Positions 7,963-16,139 of a DNA stretch of 64,000 nucleotides are shown in pieces. The position numbers were made by a program, and so were the translations under genes. A model generated the notes under the pieces. The model searched no databases. It had not been told where the DNA came from and was given only the letters and a program-made list of their open reading frames with translations. Within the stretch, counting starts at the first letter, position 1. Each line of letters opens with the position of its first letter. The DNA is from Verrucomicrobiia bacterium DG1235 (GTDB lineage Bacteria; Verrucomicrobiota; Verrucomicrobiia; Opitutales; Opitutaceae): positions 1,388,556-1,452,555 of the forward strand of contig DS990592.1 in the NCBI GenBank assembly GCA_000155695.1, written 5' to 3'.

Positions 7963-9039
7963 TCACTCCTTCACAAACACTCCGTCCTCCACTCGGTAAA
8001 CCAGCCACTCCTTACCGCTAGCCGCGTCGGGCAGCTCCGTACCCGTAGCTATTAACTGGATACTTTCGTCCAGAGCATTCCAAAATCGTTCCCGACGCAC
8101 CGGATCTAGCTCGCCTAGCACGTCGTCTATCAACAACGCCGGACACACCCCAAATCGCTCTCGCCAATACGCAATCGTCGCAAAGGCTAGAGACAATGCG
8201 ATGCTTCGCTGCTGCCCGTCCGACGCGAAATCTGTCGCGGATCGACCATTCAAGGTCAGCTCGAAATCGTCTCGATGCGGACCCTTGCTCGTGCTGTGCA
8301 TAATTTCGTCGCGCTTGCGATTGCGGTCCAGCATCGCCCGATACGCGTCCTCGTCGTCTGGATACGCATTTGGCTTATAATCCACGCCTATCGCCTCTGC
8401 CGAACCCGATAGCGTCTCGTAAAACCGACTCGCCATACTCCCGAGCTCAGAGATCACACTATCGCGTTTCCGTATAACTGCCAAAGCAGGACCTATCAAT
8501 TCCGCCTCAAAAGGTCTCATGAGCTCCATGCTGGAACCCCTCTTCAGCAAGGCATTACGCTCCTGTACGCATTTTTGATAGCGCTGCAGCGCCACATAAT
8601 ACTCACGATCGATTCCGCACAAAAACGTATCAATAAAACGGCGACGTCCTCCCGGCGATCCACGCACTATATTCAAATCTTCGGAAGACAAAGTCACTGC
8701 CGGAAACCGGCCCACAAAATCAGACGCCCGCCGCACCGCTTCTCCATCCAGAGAGACCTCTTTGCCTTTGCGTTTGATCAGCACTCGAGCCTCTGAATCC
8801 TCAAACTCCTCATGCTCGATTTCATACACGATTTCCGCCTGCCCAGATTCCGGACCAAGCAAAATCTCATTTTCTCGAGCTCGAAACGCCCTCAAGGAAG
8901 TCACGTAGCCAATCGCTTCCAAAAGATTCGTTTTACCCTGTCCATTGCGACCGAGTAGAAATACCCGATCCGCATCTAGATTCAAACGGGCTAGCTTGAT
9001 GTTCCGGTAATTGGATACTCCGATCGCCTTAAACTTCAT
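7963..9039 (-). CDS. recF: DNA replication and repair protein RecF
   Basis: SMC-like ATPase that loads RecA at single-strand gaps with RecO and RecR. The 358 residues contain the Walker A loop GRNGQGKT at residues 30-37, the family SSEDLNIVRGSPGGRRRFID region, the ABC-type signature DGQQRSIALSLA and a Walker B ending in LLIDDVLGELD. Length is typical. It is the last gene of a minus-strand run behind queC, queD and queE, 12 bases after queE, instead of the common dnaA-dnaN-recF arrangement. Its start MKFKAIGVSNYRNI is the normal RecF N-terminus. Confidence 0.95.
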   Translation of the reverse strand: MKFKAIGVSNYRNIKLARLNLDADRVFLLGRNGQGKTNLLEAIGYVTSLRAFRARENEILLGPESGQAEIVYEIEHEEFEDSEARVLIKRKGKEVSLDGEAVRRASDFVGRFPAVTLSSEDLNIVRGSPGGRRRFIDTFLCGIDREYYVALQRYQKCVQERNALLKRGSSMELMRPFEAELIGPALAVIRKRDSVISELGSMASRFYETLSGSAEAIGVDYKPNAYPDDEDAYRAMLDRNRKRDEIMHSTSKGPHRDDFELTLNGRSATDFASDGQQRSIALSLAFATIAYWRERFGVCPALLIDDVLGELDPVRRERFWNALDESIQLIATGTELPDAASGKEWLVYRVEDGVFVKE

Positions 9040-9051
9040 ACGCGATCGAAA

Positions 9052-9747
9052 CTAAAAGCCCTTCGACTCATCACCACCTAAGGGAGCCGATTCTCTCGAA
9101 TTCGGATCCAATAAGTCCGCGCTAAAAAGCTTGTGCAGCTGAAAGCCTGCCCGATACGGATCGCCCAACTCCTTGACTGTCCGCGTAATCGACTCCAGCA
9201 CCGCAGCATTCCCGCGCTGAGACCATTCTGGATGAAGCCAAACAGGCTTGTCCGAAACGAAAAAACCACCCACCGAACGTATCCATCCTTCAATGCTATT
9301 TTCGTCCTCTACGATTAGCTTAAATTCCGACGCTTTCTCCAGATTCTCGACAAGCGGTTCCTTCTGCCATTTCGGACTCAATGTTATCCAGTCAAAATCG
9401 CCGCGAATCTCAAAGCCGCCGCTCGTCTCCAAATGACGCCCAATCCCACGCGCCGCCAAAGCCTCGCTTAAAGCCTTCAAGTCATGGATCACCGGTTCGC
9501 CGCCGGTTACCACTGCGAACTCAGCCCCACTCGCCTTCGCCGCGTCCGCCAATGCTTCCGGCGTCACTCGCTCCACATTTTTCGGCACGTAATCAGGATG
9601 CCAAGTCCCGGCCGAATCACACCAAGGACAGTGCACCGGACAACCGAACAATCGTATAAAATAAGCAGACCTTCCCATGTGGGCTCCTTCTCCCTGCCAG
9701 GAGTGAAACCGTTCATGCACTGGCAAGGCCTGACCCATTTTATCCAT
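9052..9747 (-). CDS. queE: 7-carboxy-7-deazaguanine synthase (radical SAM)
   Basis: Converts 6-carboxy-tetrahydropterin to 7-carboxy-7-deazaguanine on the way to queuosine. The radical-SAM cluster motif CPVHCPWC supplies Cys36, Cys40 and Cys43. WQGEGAHMGRSAYFIRLFGC before it and VTGGEP after it are standard QueE signatures. I use the ATG at 9747 (231 residues); a TTG at 9753 and an ATG at 9738 are also possible. It follows queD by 13 bases and precedes recF by 12, so the four genes are likely co-transcribed. Confidence 0.94.
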   Translation of the reverse strand: MDKMGQALPVHERFHSWQGEGAHMGRSAYFIRLFGCPVHCPWCDSAGTWHPDYVPKNVERVTPEALADAAKASGAEFAVVTGGEPVIHDLKALSEALAARGIGRHLETSGGFEIRGDFDWITLSPKWQKEPLVENLEKASEFKLIVEDENSIEGWIRSVGGFFVSDKPVWLHPEWSQRGNAAVLESITRTVKELGDPYRAGFQLHKLFSADLLDPNSRESAPLGGDESKGF

Positions 9748-9760
9748 ATCCAAATCTCAA

Positions 9761-10210
9761 CTACGAACGGTCAGGCTCGTAAGTTGCGCTGTTCCGAGAG
9801 TCCTCGACCACTTCGACAGATATCAAGAAAGCCCGTCCACCCGTCATATCCTTAACCTTCGGATTAATCACCTTAAACACATGACGCGCGATGCCCTCGC
9901 TCGAGCAGAGATCCACTACATAAGGCTGGTACACCTTGCAGCCACTTGCCTCGTTGATCGCTAGAATATCCGCGAGCAGCGGATCGTCCTCGTTGAACAC
10001 GCAGGCATGGTCCAGGTTCTCGTCGATCCAAGCCTTGATAGGCTTGAGCTTTCCAAAATCCACCACGAATCCGCATTCGTCCAGCTCCTCGCAGCCAAAC
10101 GTGAAAGTGAAGCTCCAATTATGCCCATGGATCTGCGCGCAATGCCCATCGTGCCGATGCTGACGATGAGCAAACGGAATGTCCGCGTAAGTTTTCTTGC
10201 AAGTAAACAT
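9761..10210 (-). CDS. queD: 6-carboxy-5,6,7,8-tetrahydropterin synthase
   Basis: Turns dihydroneopterin triphosphate into 6-carboxy-tetrahydropterin, the substrate of QueE. The 149-residue form starting [15 protein letters not shown] matches family length and start; the zinc-binding histidines appear in [20 protein letters not shown], which also holds the catalytic Cys. The later CYDYxxLK-type element is seen as [15 protein letters not shown] at 10258, preceded closely by AGGAG, would add 16 residues that look non-homologous; the close AGGAG makes this alternative worth noting. Middle gene of queC-queD-queE. Confidence 0.93.
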   Translation of the reverse strand: MFTCKKTYADIPFAHRQHRHDGHCAQIHGHNWSFTFTFGCEELDECGFVVDFGKLKPIKAWIDENLDHACVFNEDDPLLADILAINEASGCKVYQPYVVDLCSSEGIARHVFKVINPKVKDMTGGRAFLISVEVVEDSRNSATYEPDRS

Positions 10211-10277
10211 AGTCAAAGTGGTAGCCAAAAATGTAGAAACCGCTTTCCCAGCGGGCAACCACTCCTAGCGCTGTCGT

Positions 10278-11009
10278 CTAAAGTTTCCAGCCCGATTTCA
10301 CCAAATCCGCCACGCTCGGCGCCGTATCCTCGTAAGCCGTGCTATCCTCCACGCCAGCCAAATGAAACGCCTCGCGCCGCTCCACACAGGTGCCGCAGCG
10401 GCCACAATGCCTATCCCCTCCCTTGTAGCAGGACCAAGTTCGCTCCAGCTTCACTCCTAGCTTAGCCCCGGCCTTAGCGATATCCGCCTTGGTCCAAGTC
10501 ACAAACGGACGATACAAACTGACCTCGCTCCAGTCGCACAATCGAATCGCCTTGTCCAATGCCTCGGCAAACTCCTCACGGCAGTCTGGATAAATAGCGT
10601 GATCCCCCCCGTGCGCCGCATAAGCCACCGCTTCCGCGCCCAAAGAGATCGCCCACGAAGTCGCCACCGACAACAAAATCATGTTCCGATTCGGCACCAC
10701 TGTAGACTTCATCTGCTCCTCTTCGTAATGCCCCTCGGGCACTTCCTCAGCCGAGCTCGTCAGGCTACTCTTGCCAAATATCCCCTGCAGGCCGCTCAAG
10801 TCCGCCACTCGATGCTCAATCCCCAGAGCACGACAAAACTCAGCCGCCGCATCCAGTTCTTTGGAGTGCTTTTGCCCGTAGTTCACACTCAGGGCACCTT
10901 TGATAGCGATACCGAGCTCGCGCATGCGGTAGAGCATCACCGTCGAGTCCATCCCACCAGAGTAGACAGCCACCGCCGACCCCGGCCTCGATTCATCCTT
11001 CAAATCCAT
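10278..11009 (-). CDS. queC: 7-cyano-7-deazaguanine (preQ0) synthase
   Basis: ATP-dependent conversion of 7-carboxy-7-deazaguanine to preQ0. The 243 residues carry the PP-loop motif SGGMDS at residues 17-22 and a C-terminal zinc site built from [15 protein letters not shown]. It is the first gene of the minus-strand queuosine run. No queF is in the window, so the last step to preQ1 must be elsewhere. I looked for a preQ1 riboswitch in the 11,010-11,338 gap and could not see one. Confidence 0.95.
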   Translation of the reverse strand: MDLKDESRPGSAVAVYSGGMDSTVMLYRMRELGIAIKGALSVNYGQKHSKELDAAAEFCRALGIEHRVADLSGLQGIFGKSSLTSSAEEVPEGHYEEEQMKSTVVPNRNMILLSVATSWAISLGAEAVAYAAHGGDHAIYPDCREEFAEALDKAIRLCDWSEVSLYRPFVTWTKADIAKAGAKLGVKLERTWSCYKGGDRHCGRCGTCVERREAFHLAGVEDSTAYEDTAPSVADLVKSGWKL

Positions 11010-11338
11010 CAGCGCCCACTAATCCGACCCAAAATCCTAAGTCAATCCCAAGCGCCATCCAACAGGTCCCCAGCGAAAATTCGCTCCCCCTTCCAGTGAA
11101 AGCCAAACCCAATCCATACCAAAGAAGCGATCCAGAGCGGCTTCCCTGTACTTACGTGTAAACCAGTAAAATTTCCAAACAAGCGATCCTGCCTCGATCA
11201 TAGAGTGCATTGCTCAAATGCTCAGGAACCTCATCGATTTAATACAATGACAACCAACAACTTAACAATCTGCAATCCTTATCACAAACCCAATCTGGCG
11301 CGAAGCGTGCGTTACCATTTTCGTCTACACTTTCCAAT
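11010..11338. other. Divergent intergenic region between queC and the VPDSG protein
   Basis: A 329-base gap that must hold promoters in both directions. The half next to queC is rich in C runs and has no recognisable riboswitch fold. The half next to 11339 is AT-richer, with TTTAATACAATGAC around 11237-11250 as a possible -10 region, and a short TTAACAATCTGCAATC stretch after it. No small open frame with protein character was found. Confidence 0.3.
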
Positions 11339-12097
11339 ATGAAGAAAACAATCACAGCTTCCCTCCTTTTCCTAGCTATCGGCGTGGCCGGTCATTCTCA
11401 CGCAGTGACAACAGGCTTCGTTACAAACGCATCGAGCAACTCCTCCGAATGGTCGACTTACGTTACATCCCTAGGCTCCTCGATCAATTCGAACGTCAAC
11501 TTCGACGCTCACTCGATCGGCGCCCTCGACGGCTCGTTCTACACCACTAGCGATGGCGTTACTCTCACCGCAAACGGCGACTCGAATACAGTCGCAAACG
11601 GAGCGGGCCCTGGACAAGGCAACACCGACGGCGCGATCAAAGGCGAAGGCTTGCACGCCATCTCAAACTACCTTTTCGACGGAGGCTCCGCATCGAGCCT
11701 AGTCATCAGCTTCGCTGAAAGCGTTTTTGGAGCAGGCCTATCCGTTATCGACTACTTCAACCCCAACTCCTCCAACCAACTCTCCATCGAAGCCTTCACT
11801 GGCGAAAACGGCACCGGGTCCTCGCTAGGCAGCTTCACATCCATAGGCGCAAACTTTCAGCGCAACAACGTCTACTTCATGGGAATCGCCTCAGACACCG
11901 CCAACATACGCTCTATCGTTTTCACCGATATCAACGACGCAACCAGCGACACCACCGGCATCGACGACATCGTCTTCGCCCAAGCTTCCAGCGCCAGACG
12001 CTCCTCCGAAGGCGTTCCAGACAGCGGATCTGCCGCCTTGCTACTCATCGGAGGCCTACTTGTTATCGCCAGCTTGAAGTCACGACTCGCAGAATAA
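11339..12097 (+). CDS. Exported protein with VPDSG-CTERM sorting tail
   Basis: A 252-residue secreted protein. The N-terminal signal peptide is MKKTITASLLFLAIGVAGHSHA. The body is rich in Ser, Asn, Gly and Asp with a beta-sandwich look (VVIDYFNPNSSN, SIRSIVFTDI-like strands). The C-terminus has the three-part sorting signal: VPDSGSAA motif, a hydrophobic helix (LLLIGGLLVIASL) and a basic end (KSRLAE). This is the VPDSG variant of PEP-CTERM, known from Verrucomicrobia and Lentisphaerae and processed by an exosortase/archaeosortase-type enzyme; none is encoded here. Function is unknown, probably cell-surface or matrix. A perfect terminator follows. Confidence 0.82.
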   Translation: MKKTITASLLFLAIGVAGHSHAVTTGFVTNASSNSSEWSTYVTSLGSSINSNVNFDAHSIGALDGSFYTTSDGVTLTANGDSNTVANGAGPGQGNTDGAIKGEGLHAISNYLFDGGSASSLVISFAESVFGAGLSVIDYFNPNSSNQLSIEAFTGENGTGSSLGSFTSIGANFQRNNVYFMGIASDTANIRSIVFTDINDATSDTTGIDDIVFAQASSARRSSEGVPDSGSAALLLIGGLLVIASLKSRLAE

Positions 12098-12125
12098 GCT
12101 AGCCGCCTCTCAAACCAAAATCCCT

Positions 12126-12152
12126 GACCGCAGCTCTCTGCGGTCTTTTTTT
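12126..12152 (+). terminator. Rho-independent terminator
   Basis: Perfect eight-base-pair stem GACCGCAG-ctct-CTGCGGTC followed by seven T (12146-12152). It lies 28 bases after the stop of the VPDSG protein. The converging exporter permease gene ends at 12166, so only plus-strand transcripts are clearly terminated. Confidence 0.92.
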
Positions 12153-12165
12153 GTCCAACGCGAAG

Positions 12166-14718
12166 CTAACCCTCGCTACGAATCGACTCCATCGGGGACT
12201 GTTTCGCGATGCCAAGGCTATTCAGCATGCCGGTCAATAGCGTCATGCCGGCCACGATCAACACCGTCGCTACCGTCACATCCCAAGGAATATAGAGCTC
12301 TACCTTCAAGGCATACTTCGTCACCGCCCAGCCCGACGCCAGCGAAAGCCCCACGCCCGCCAGTCCGGCGATCGCTCCCACCAGAGCGTACTCCACTCCC
12401 ATGATTCCGCGTATTTGCTTTGCGGATGCGCCAATCGTTCGCAACAAAGCGCTCTCCCGAGCCCGCTGGTAGCGACTCGTGATCACCGACGCCATCAAAG
12501 CGATCAAACCCGTCACGATCGTAAAGGATGCCATAAAGCGAATCACAAAACTGATCTTATCGAAAATCTCCCTCAAGCTCTCCAAGATCATCGTCAGATT
12601 CACAGCCGACACGTTCGGATACTGCTTCACGACATTCGACTGCAGCCTCACCAAAATCTCACGATCTTGAGCATGCACCGCCGTTACGAAAAACGCCGGA
12701 GCCGCCTCCAGCACGCCGGACGGAAACACCACGAAAAAGTTCGGTTTCATCTCTCTCCAATCCACTTTTCGGATACTGGTCACCTCGGTCTCGATCGGCA
12801 GCCCCTGCACATCCCAAACAATCCTGTCTCCAAGTTTCAACTTCAGAGCCTCCACAATTCTCTGCTCCACCGAAACAGGAATAGGACCCGAACCATCAAG
12901 GGTCGCCTCAGCCGTAAAGCTTCCCGCCGTCAGCTCCTCGTCCTCCCGAATAAAATCACGGTAAGTCGAGCGGTACTCGCGATCCGCCGCCCAATTCTCG
13001 ATCTCCAGCCTCTCGTCGTTCTTCAACTCCTCAGGAGACATCCCGTTCAAGCTCTGCAAGCGCATCGTCACGATCGGCTCCGCTCGCCCCGGGTCCACCC
13101 CAAGCTCCCCGATCGTCGCTTGCACCCCTTCCAGCTGGTCGGGCTGTATGTCGAAAAGAATGACGTTCGGCTGCCCGTCGTCGTCCGCCAGCTCGCCCTG
13201 CCTAAGCATGCTCTGCTCGCTTATGTAAATTGTATAAATCAGAAACGCGCCCATTCCCAGAGTCACCACCAGCATCGTAGTGCGATTGTTGGGACGGTGC
13301 AGGTTCGCCAAGCCCTGACGCCACACATACGGCAATCCCGCGAAGCTCATCCGCTTCAAGACAAAGCGAAGCAGCCAACCAATTCCGGCCAACAACAAAA
13401 TCGCCGCCAAGATGCCCCCGAAAAATCCTAACGCCTGCCCTAGCGTCTGCGTCTGGGTAATCGTGAAAACCGCCGTCAAACTCAACAGGCCGAGGCTGAC
13501 CAACAAAAACGCTCCATCCTTCCAGGCCTTGCCACCCGATTCCACCGAAGCGCGAATAGCCCGCAACGGAGAAATCTTCCTCAGCGGCAACAGCGGCAAA
13601 AACGCGAACAAACTCGTGAAAAGCCATCCAAACAAAAGACTGGAGAAAATGCTGCTCCACGAAATCTCCACCTGCAGCTCGAGCGGCAGAAACGGCTTCA
13701 TCAGCTCCGGCAAGAACGACTGGATCGCCAAACCTAGCAATGCCCCGGCCAAGCAACCGACCAGTCCCACTAGCGAAATTTGGATACAGTAAATGAGCAT
13801 CGCCTGCCGCGAGCTAGCTCCCACGCACCGAAGCGTCGCCACCGCGTCCGTCTTCCCCTTGAGATAGACTTGAACCGCTCCCGCTATCGCCACGCCGCCA
13901 AGCAGCAAGGCCACGAAACCGACCATGCTAAGAAAACTGTTCATTCCCTCAAGCGTGCGCCCGATCCGACGCCGCTGATCCGCCACCGTATCCACGTCGA
14001 TTTCGAGCTCTTCCAACTCCTCGCGCAACCCCTCGAGAATCTTCAAGCTCGGCTCCGCCATCATGTCGTCAAACTTCTGATACGCGAAATAATGCAAACG
14101 ACTTCCGAACTGCGTCAGTCCCGTCTGCTCCAAAAAAGCCATTGGGATCAAAATGCGCGGAGCAAACGATCCCGTAAACGAACCCTCTCCCGGGATACGG
14201 AGCACCTCGCCAATGATCTCAAACTCCAAATCCCCAATCTTAACCGGGTCACCGACCTTCAAGTCGAACTGCAGCATCAAGCTATCCTCAAGTAAGGCCA
14301 CCGGCTCGCTCGAGCCCGCCACGTGCAGCCCCTCTGGATTCGTATCCAGTTTCCCATACCACGGAAACGTTCCCTCCATCGCATGAGCCCGCACGATGCG
14401 CGTATCGTCCTGCGTCGGGAAATATGCCATCGTCGCGAACTTCACTTCGCGCGAAATCTCCTCCGCAGGTACCAGCGAAATCAACGCTTCCACCTTTGGG
14501 CTAAAGGGAACGTTCGCATCGTATTCCACATCCGCTCCAAGCAAACTCCGCGACTGCCGATCCATCTCACTCTCCAAATTCGCTCGAAAGGAATTGATCG
14601 CCACGAGAGCAGCCACCCCGGAAACCACCGCCAGAGCAAACAGTCCCAGCCGGCTCTTCGCCCGACGCATGTCTCGCCAAGCCATGACGAGAATCCACCC
14701 AAAGCCTGCCTTATTCAT
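12166..14718 (-). CDS. ABC transporter permease, FtsX/YbbP type
   Basis: An 850-residue inner-membrane protein with two FtsX-type halves. It opens with a cytoplasmic stretch and a transmembrane helix (LGLFALAVVSGVAALVAINS), then a large periplasmic MacB-like domain, a three-helix block near residues 250-380, further helices in the middle, a second periplasmic domain, and a final helix set ending GITIAKQSPMESIRSEG-like. This plan and length match the YbbP family. Its start overlaps the end of the ATPase gene by eight bases. With the neighbouring esterase it reproduces the known tesA/ybbA/ybbP neighbourhood. The exported substrate is unknown; lipid or lipoprotein handling is possible. Confidence 0.86.
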   Translation of the reverse strand: MNKAGFGWILVMAWRDMRRAKSRLGLFALAVVSGVAALVAINSFRANLESEMDRQSRSLLGADVEYDANVPFSPKVEALISLVPAEEISREVKFATMAYFPTQDDTRIVRAHAMEGTFPWYGKLDTNPEGLHVAGSSEPVALLEDSLMLQFDLKVGDPVKIGDLEFEIIGEVLRIPGEGSFTGSFAPRILIPMAFLEQTGLTQFGSRLHYFAYQKFDDMMAEPSLKILEGLREELEELEIDVDTVADQRRRIGRTLEGMNSFLSMVGFVALLLGGVAIAGAVQVYLKGKTDAVATLRCVGASSRQAMLIYCIQISLVGLVGCLAGALLGLAIQSFLPELMKPFLPLELQVEISWSSIFSSLLFGWLFTSLFAFLPLLPLRKISPLRAIRASVESGGKAWKDGAFLLVSLGLLSLTAVFTITQTQTLGQALGFFGGILAAILLLAGIGWLLRFVLKRMSFAGLPYVWRQGLANLHRPNNRTTMLVVTLGMGAFLIYTIYISEQSMLRQGELADDDGQPNVILFDIQPDQLEGVQATIGELGVDPGRAEPIVTMRLQSLNGMSPEELKNDERLEIENWAADREYRSTYRDFIREDEELTAGSFTAEATLDGSGPIPVSVEQRIVEALKLKLGDRIVWDVQGLPIETEVTSIRKVDWREMKPNFFVVFPSGVLEAAPAFFVTAVHAQDREILVRLQSNVVKQYPNVSAVNLTMILESLREIFDKISFVIRFMASFTIVTGLIALMASVITSRYQRARESALLRTIGASAKQIRGIMGVEYALVGAIAGLAGVGLSLASGWAVTKYALKVELYIPWDVTVATVLIVAGMTLLTGMLNSLGIAKQSPMESIRSEG

Positions 14719-15421
14719 CCGCCCCGGCCTTCTCTACTTCCTGCAAAACGCCATGATCAATCCGCAGCAGACGATCCGTCGTCTTCGCCAAGTCCAAATC
14801 ATGCGTCACCAGCACCAGCGTCGTTCCAGCCGTCTTGTTCAGACCAAAGAGCAACTCCACGATCGGCTCGCTAGTATCCGTGTCCAAATTCCCCGTCGGC
14901 TCGTCCGCAAATAGAATTCGTGGCTTGTTCACGAACGCCCGAGCCAGGGCTACGCGCTGCTGTTCACCTCCGGAAAGCTGGATCGGATAATGCGAGATCC
15001 GATCGCCAAGACCCACCTGACCGAGCAGCTCCTTGGCCCTTTCCCTCGCTCCCTTCTCCCCACGCAGCTCCAGAGGAACCATCACGTTCTCCAAGGCCGT
15101 AAGAGTCGGTATCAACTGAAAATTCTGAAAAACGAAGCCTACGCTCTCGTTGCGAATCGCTGCCCGCTCGTCCTCCCCAAGACCGGAAAGTTCTTGGCCG
15201 CAGAGGGATACCGAGCCGGTCGAGGGTCGGTCCAGACCCGCGCAAATCCCGAGCAAAGTCGTCTTGCCGCTCCCGGATGGACCGATAATCGATACCGTCT
15301 CACCGGCCTTTACATCAAAGGAAACCCCCTTCAGGACTTCCAAGTCTTCACGCCCGCTGTGATAGGCCTTTCTGACCTCACTCAGCCGCAGCACTGCAAG
15401 CTCACTGCTAGATTCCGTCAT
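14711..15421 (-). CDS. ABC transporter ATP-binding protein, YbbA/LolD type
   Basis: The 236-residue ATPase of the exporter. It shows Walker A GPSGSGKTTLLG, the Q-loop in VGFVFQNFQLIP, the signature LSGGEQQRVALARA and Walker B ILFADEPTGNLD, all typical of the MacB/LolD/YbbA group. A GTG/ATG frame reaches to 15601, but those 60 residues are basic and unrelated, so I start at 15421 with MTESSSELAVLRLSEVRKAY. It is followed directly by the permease (eight-base overlap) and is divergent from the esterase. Confidence 0.92.
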   Translation of the reverse strand: MTESSSELAVLRLSEVRKAYHSGREDLEVLKGVSFDVKAGETVSIIGPSGSGKTTLLGICAGLDRPSTGSVSLCGQELSGLGEDERAAIRNESVGFVFQNFQLIPTLTALENVMVPLELRGEKGARERAKELLGQVGLGDRISHYPIQLSGGEQQRVALARAFVNKPRILFADEPTGNLDTDTSEPIVELLFGLNKTAGTTLVLVTHDLDLAKTTDRLLRIDHGVLQEVEKAGADE

Positions 15422-15482
15422 GCGGCCCGACCCAATATTCGTTTCTTGTAACATGCAACTTGATAAGCTCCTATTAGCCAAC

Positions 15483-16121
15483 ATGAAGCCAACGCGTCTC
15501 ACACCTAGATTGATTGCCCTCCTTGCTCTCCTTTTTGCAACAAACCTCCTGGCAAGCAGCGAAAGCTCGAAACGCATCCTCTTTCTGGGCGACAGCCTCA
15601 CCGCTGGCTACGGCATCAATCCTCAATTCGCCTACCCAAATCGCATCGCCAAAAAAATCGAAACGCTCGGCCTCGACTACTCGGTCACTCCAGCCGGCCT
15701 AAGCGGCGAAACGAGCGCCGGCGGTCTTCGCCGCGCCAATTGGGTCATGCAAAAGCCCGTCTCCATCCTCGTCATCGCTCTCGGAGCAAACGACGGCCTT
15801 CGCGGTATCGACCTTTCGGATACCCGAAAAAACCTCCAGGGAATCATCGATCTCGCACGCAAAAAGTATCCGGAAGTAAAAATCGTACTGGCCGGCATGC
15901 AAATGCCTCCAAACCTAGGCGAGGACTATACCAAGGAGTTCCGCACGATGTACCCCTCTCTCGCCGAAGCGAACCAAGCTGCCCTCATTCCATTTCTTCT
16001 AGAAGGCGTTGGCGGGAATCCAGAGCTAAATATCGCCGACGGCATTCACCCAAATCCCGACGGCCATGCCATCGTAGCGGAAACCGTCTGGAAGGTTCTC
16101 GAACCCTTGCTCACGAAATAG
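15483..16121 (+). CDS. tesA: Periplasmic GDSL esterase/lysophospholipase, TesA-like
   Basis: An SGNH-fold hydrolase of about 212 residues, exported by a signal peptide (TPRLIALLALLFATNLLASS). Block I is FLGDSLTAGYG with the nucleophile Ser; the oxyanion Gly and Asn appear in SGETSAGG and ALGANDGLRG; the Asp-His pair is in DGIHPNPDGH. I take the ATG at 15483; frames from 15420 or 15453 add residues before the signal peptide and overlap the divergent ATPase. In Enterobacteria the same three genes (tesA, ybbA, ybbP) are neighbours in the same divergent layout, which supports the name. Confidence 0.88.
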   Translation: MKPTRLTPRLIALLALLFATNLLASSESSKRILFLGDSLTAGYGINPQFAYPNRIAKKIETLGLDYSVTPAGLSGETSAGGLRRANWVMQKPVSILVIALGANDGLRGIDLSDTRKNLQGIIDLARKKYPEVKIVLAGMQMPPNLGEDYTKEFRTMYPSLAEANQAALIPFLLEGVGGNPELNIADGIHPNPDGHAIVAETVWKVLEPLLTK

Positions 16122-16139
16122 CAGCTCCTCGAAAAAAGC

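Noticed and set aside
11010-11338. Possible preQ1 riboswitch upstream of queC
   Set aside because: Looked for the compact hairpin plus A-rich tail on the minus strand; no convincing match.
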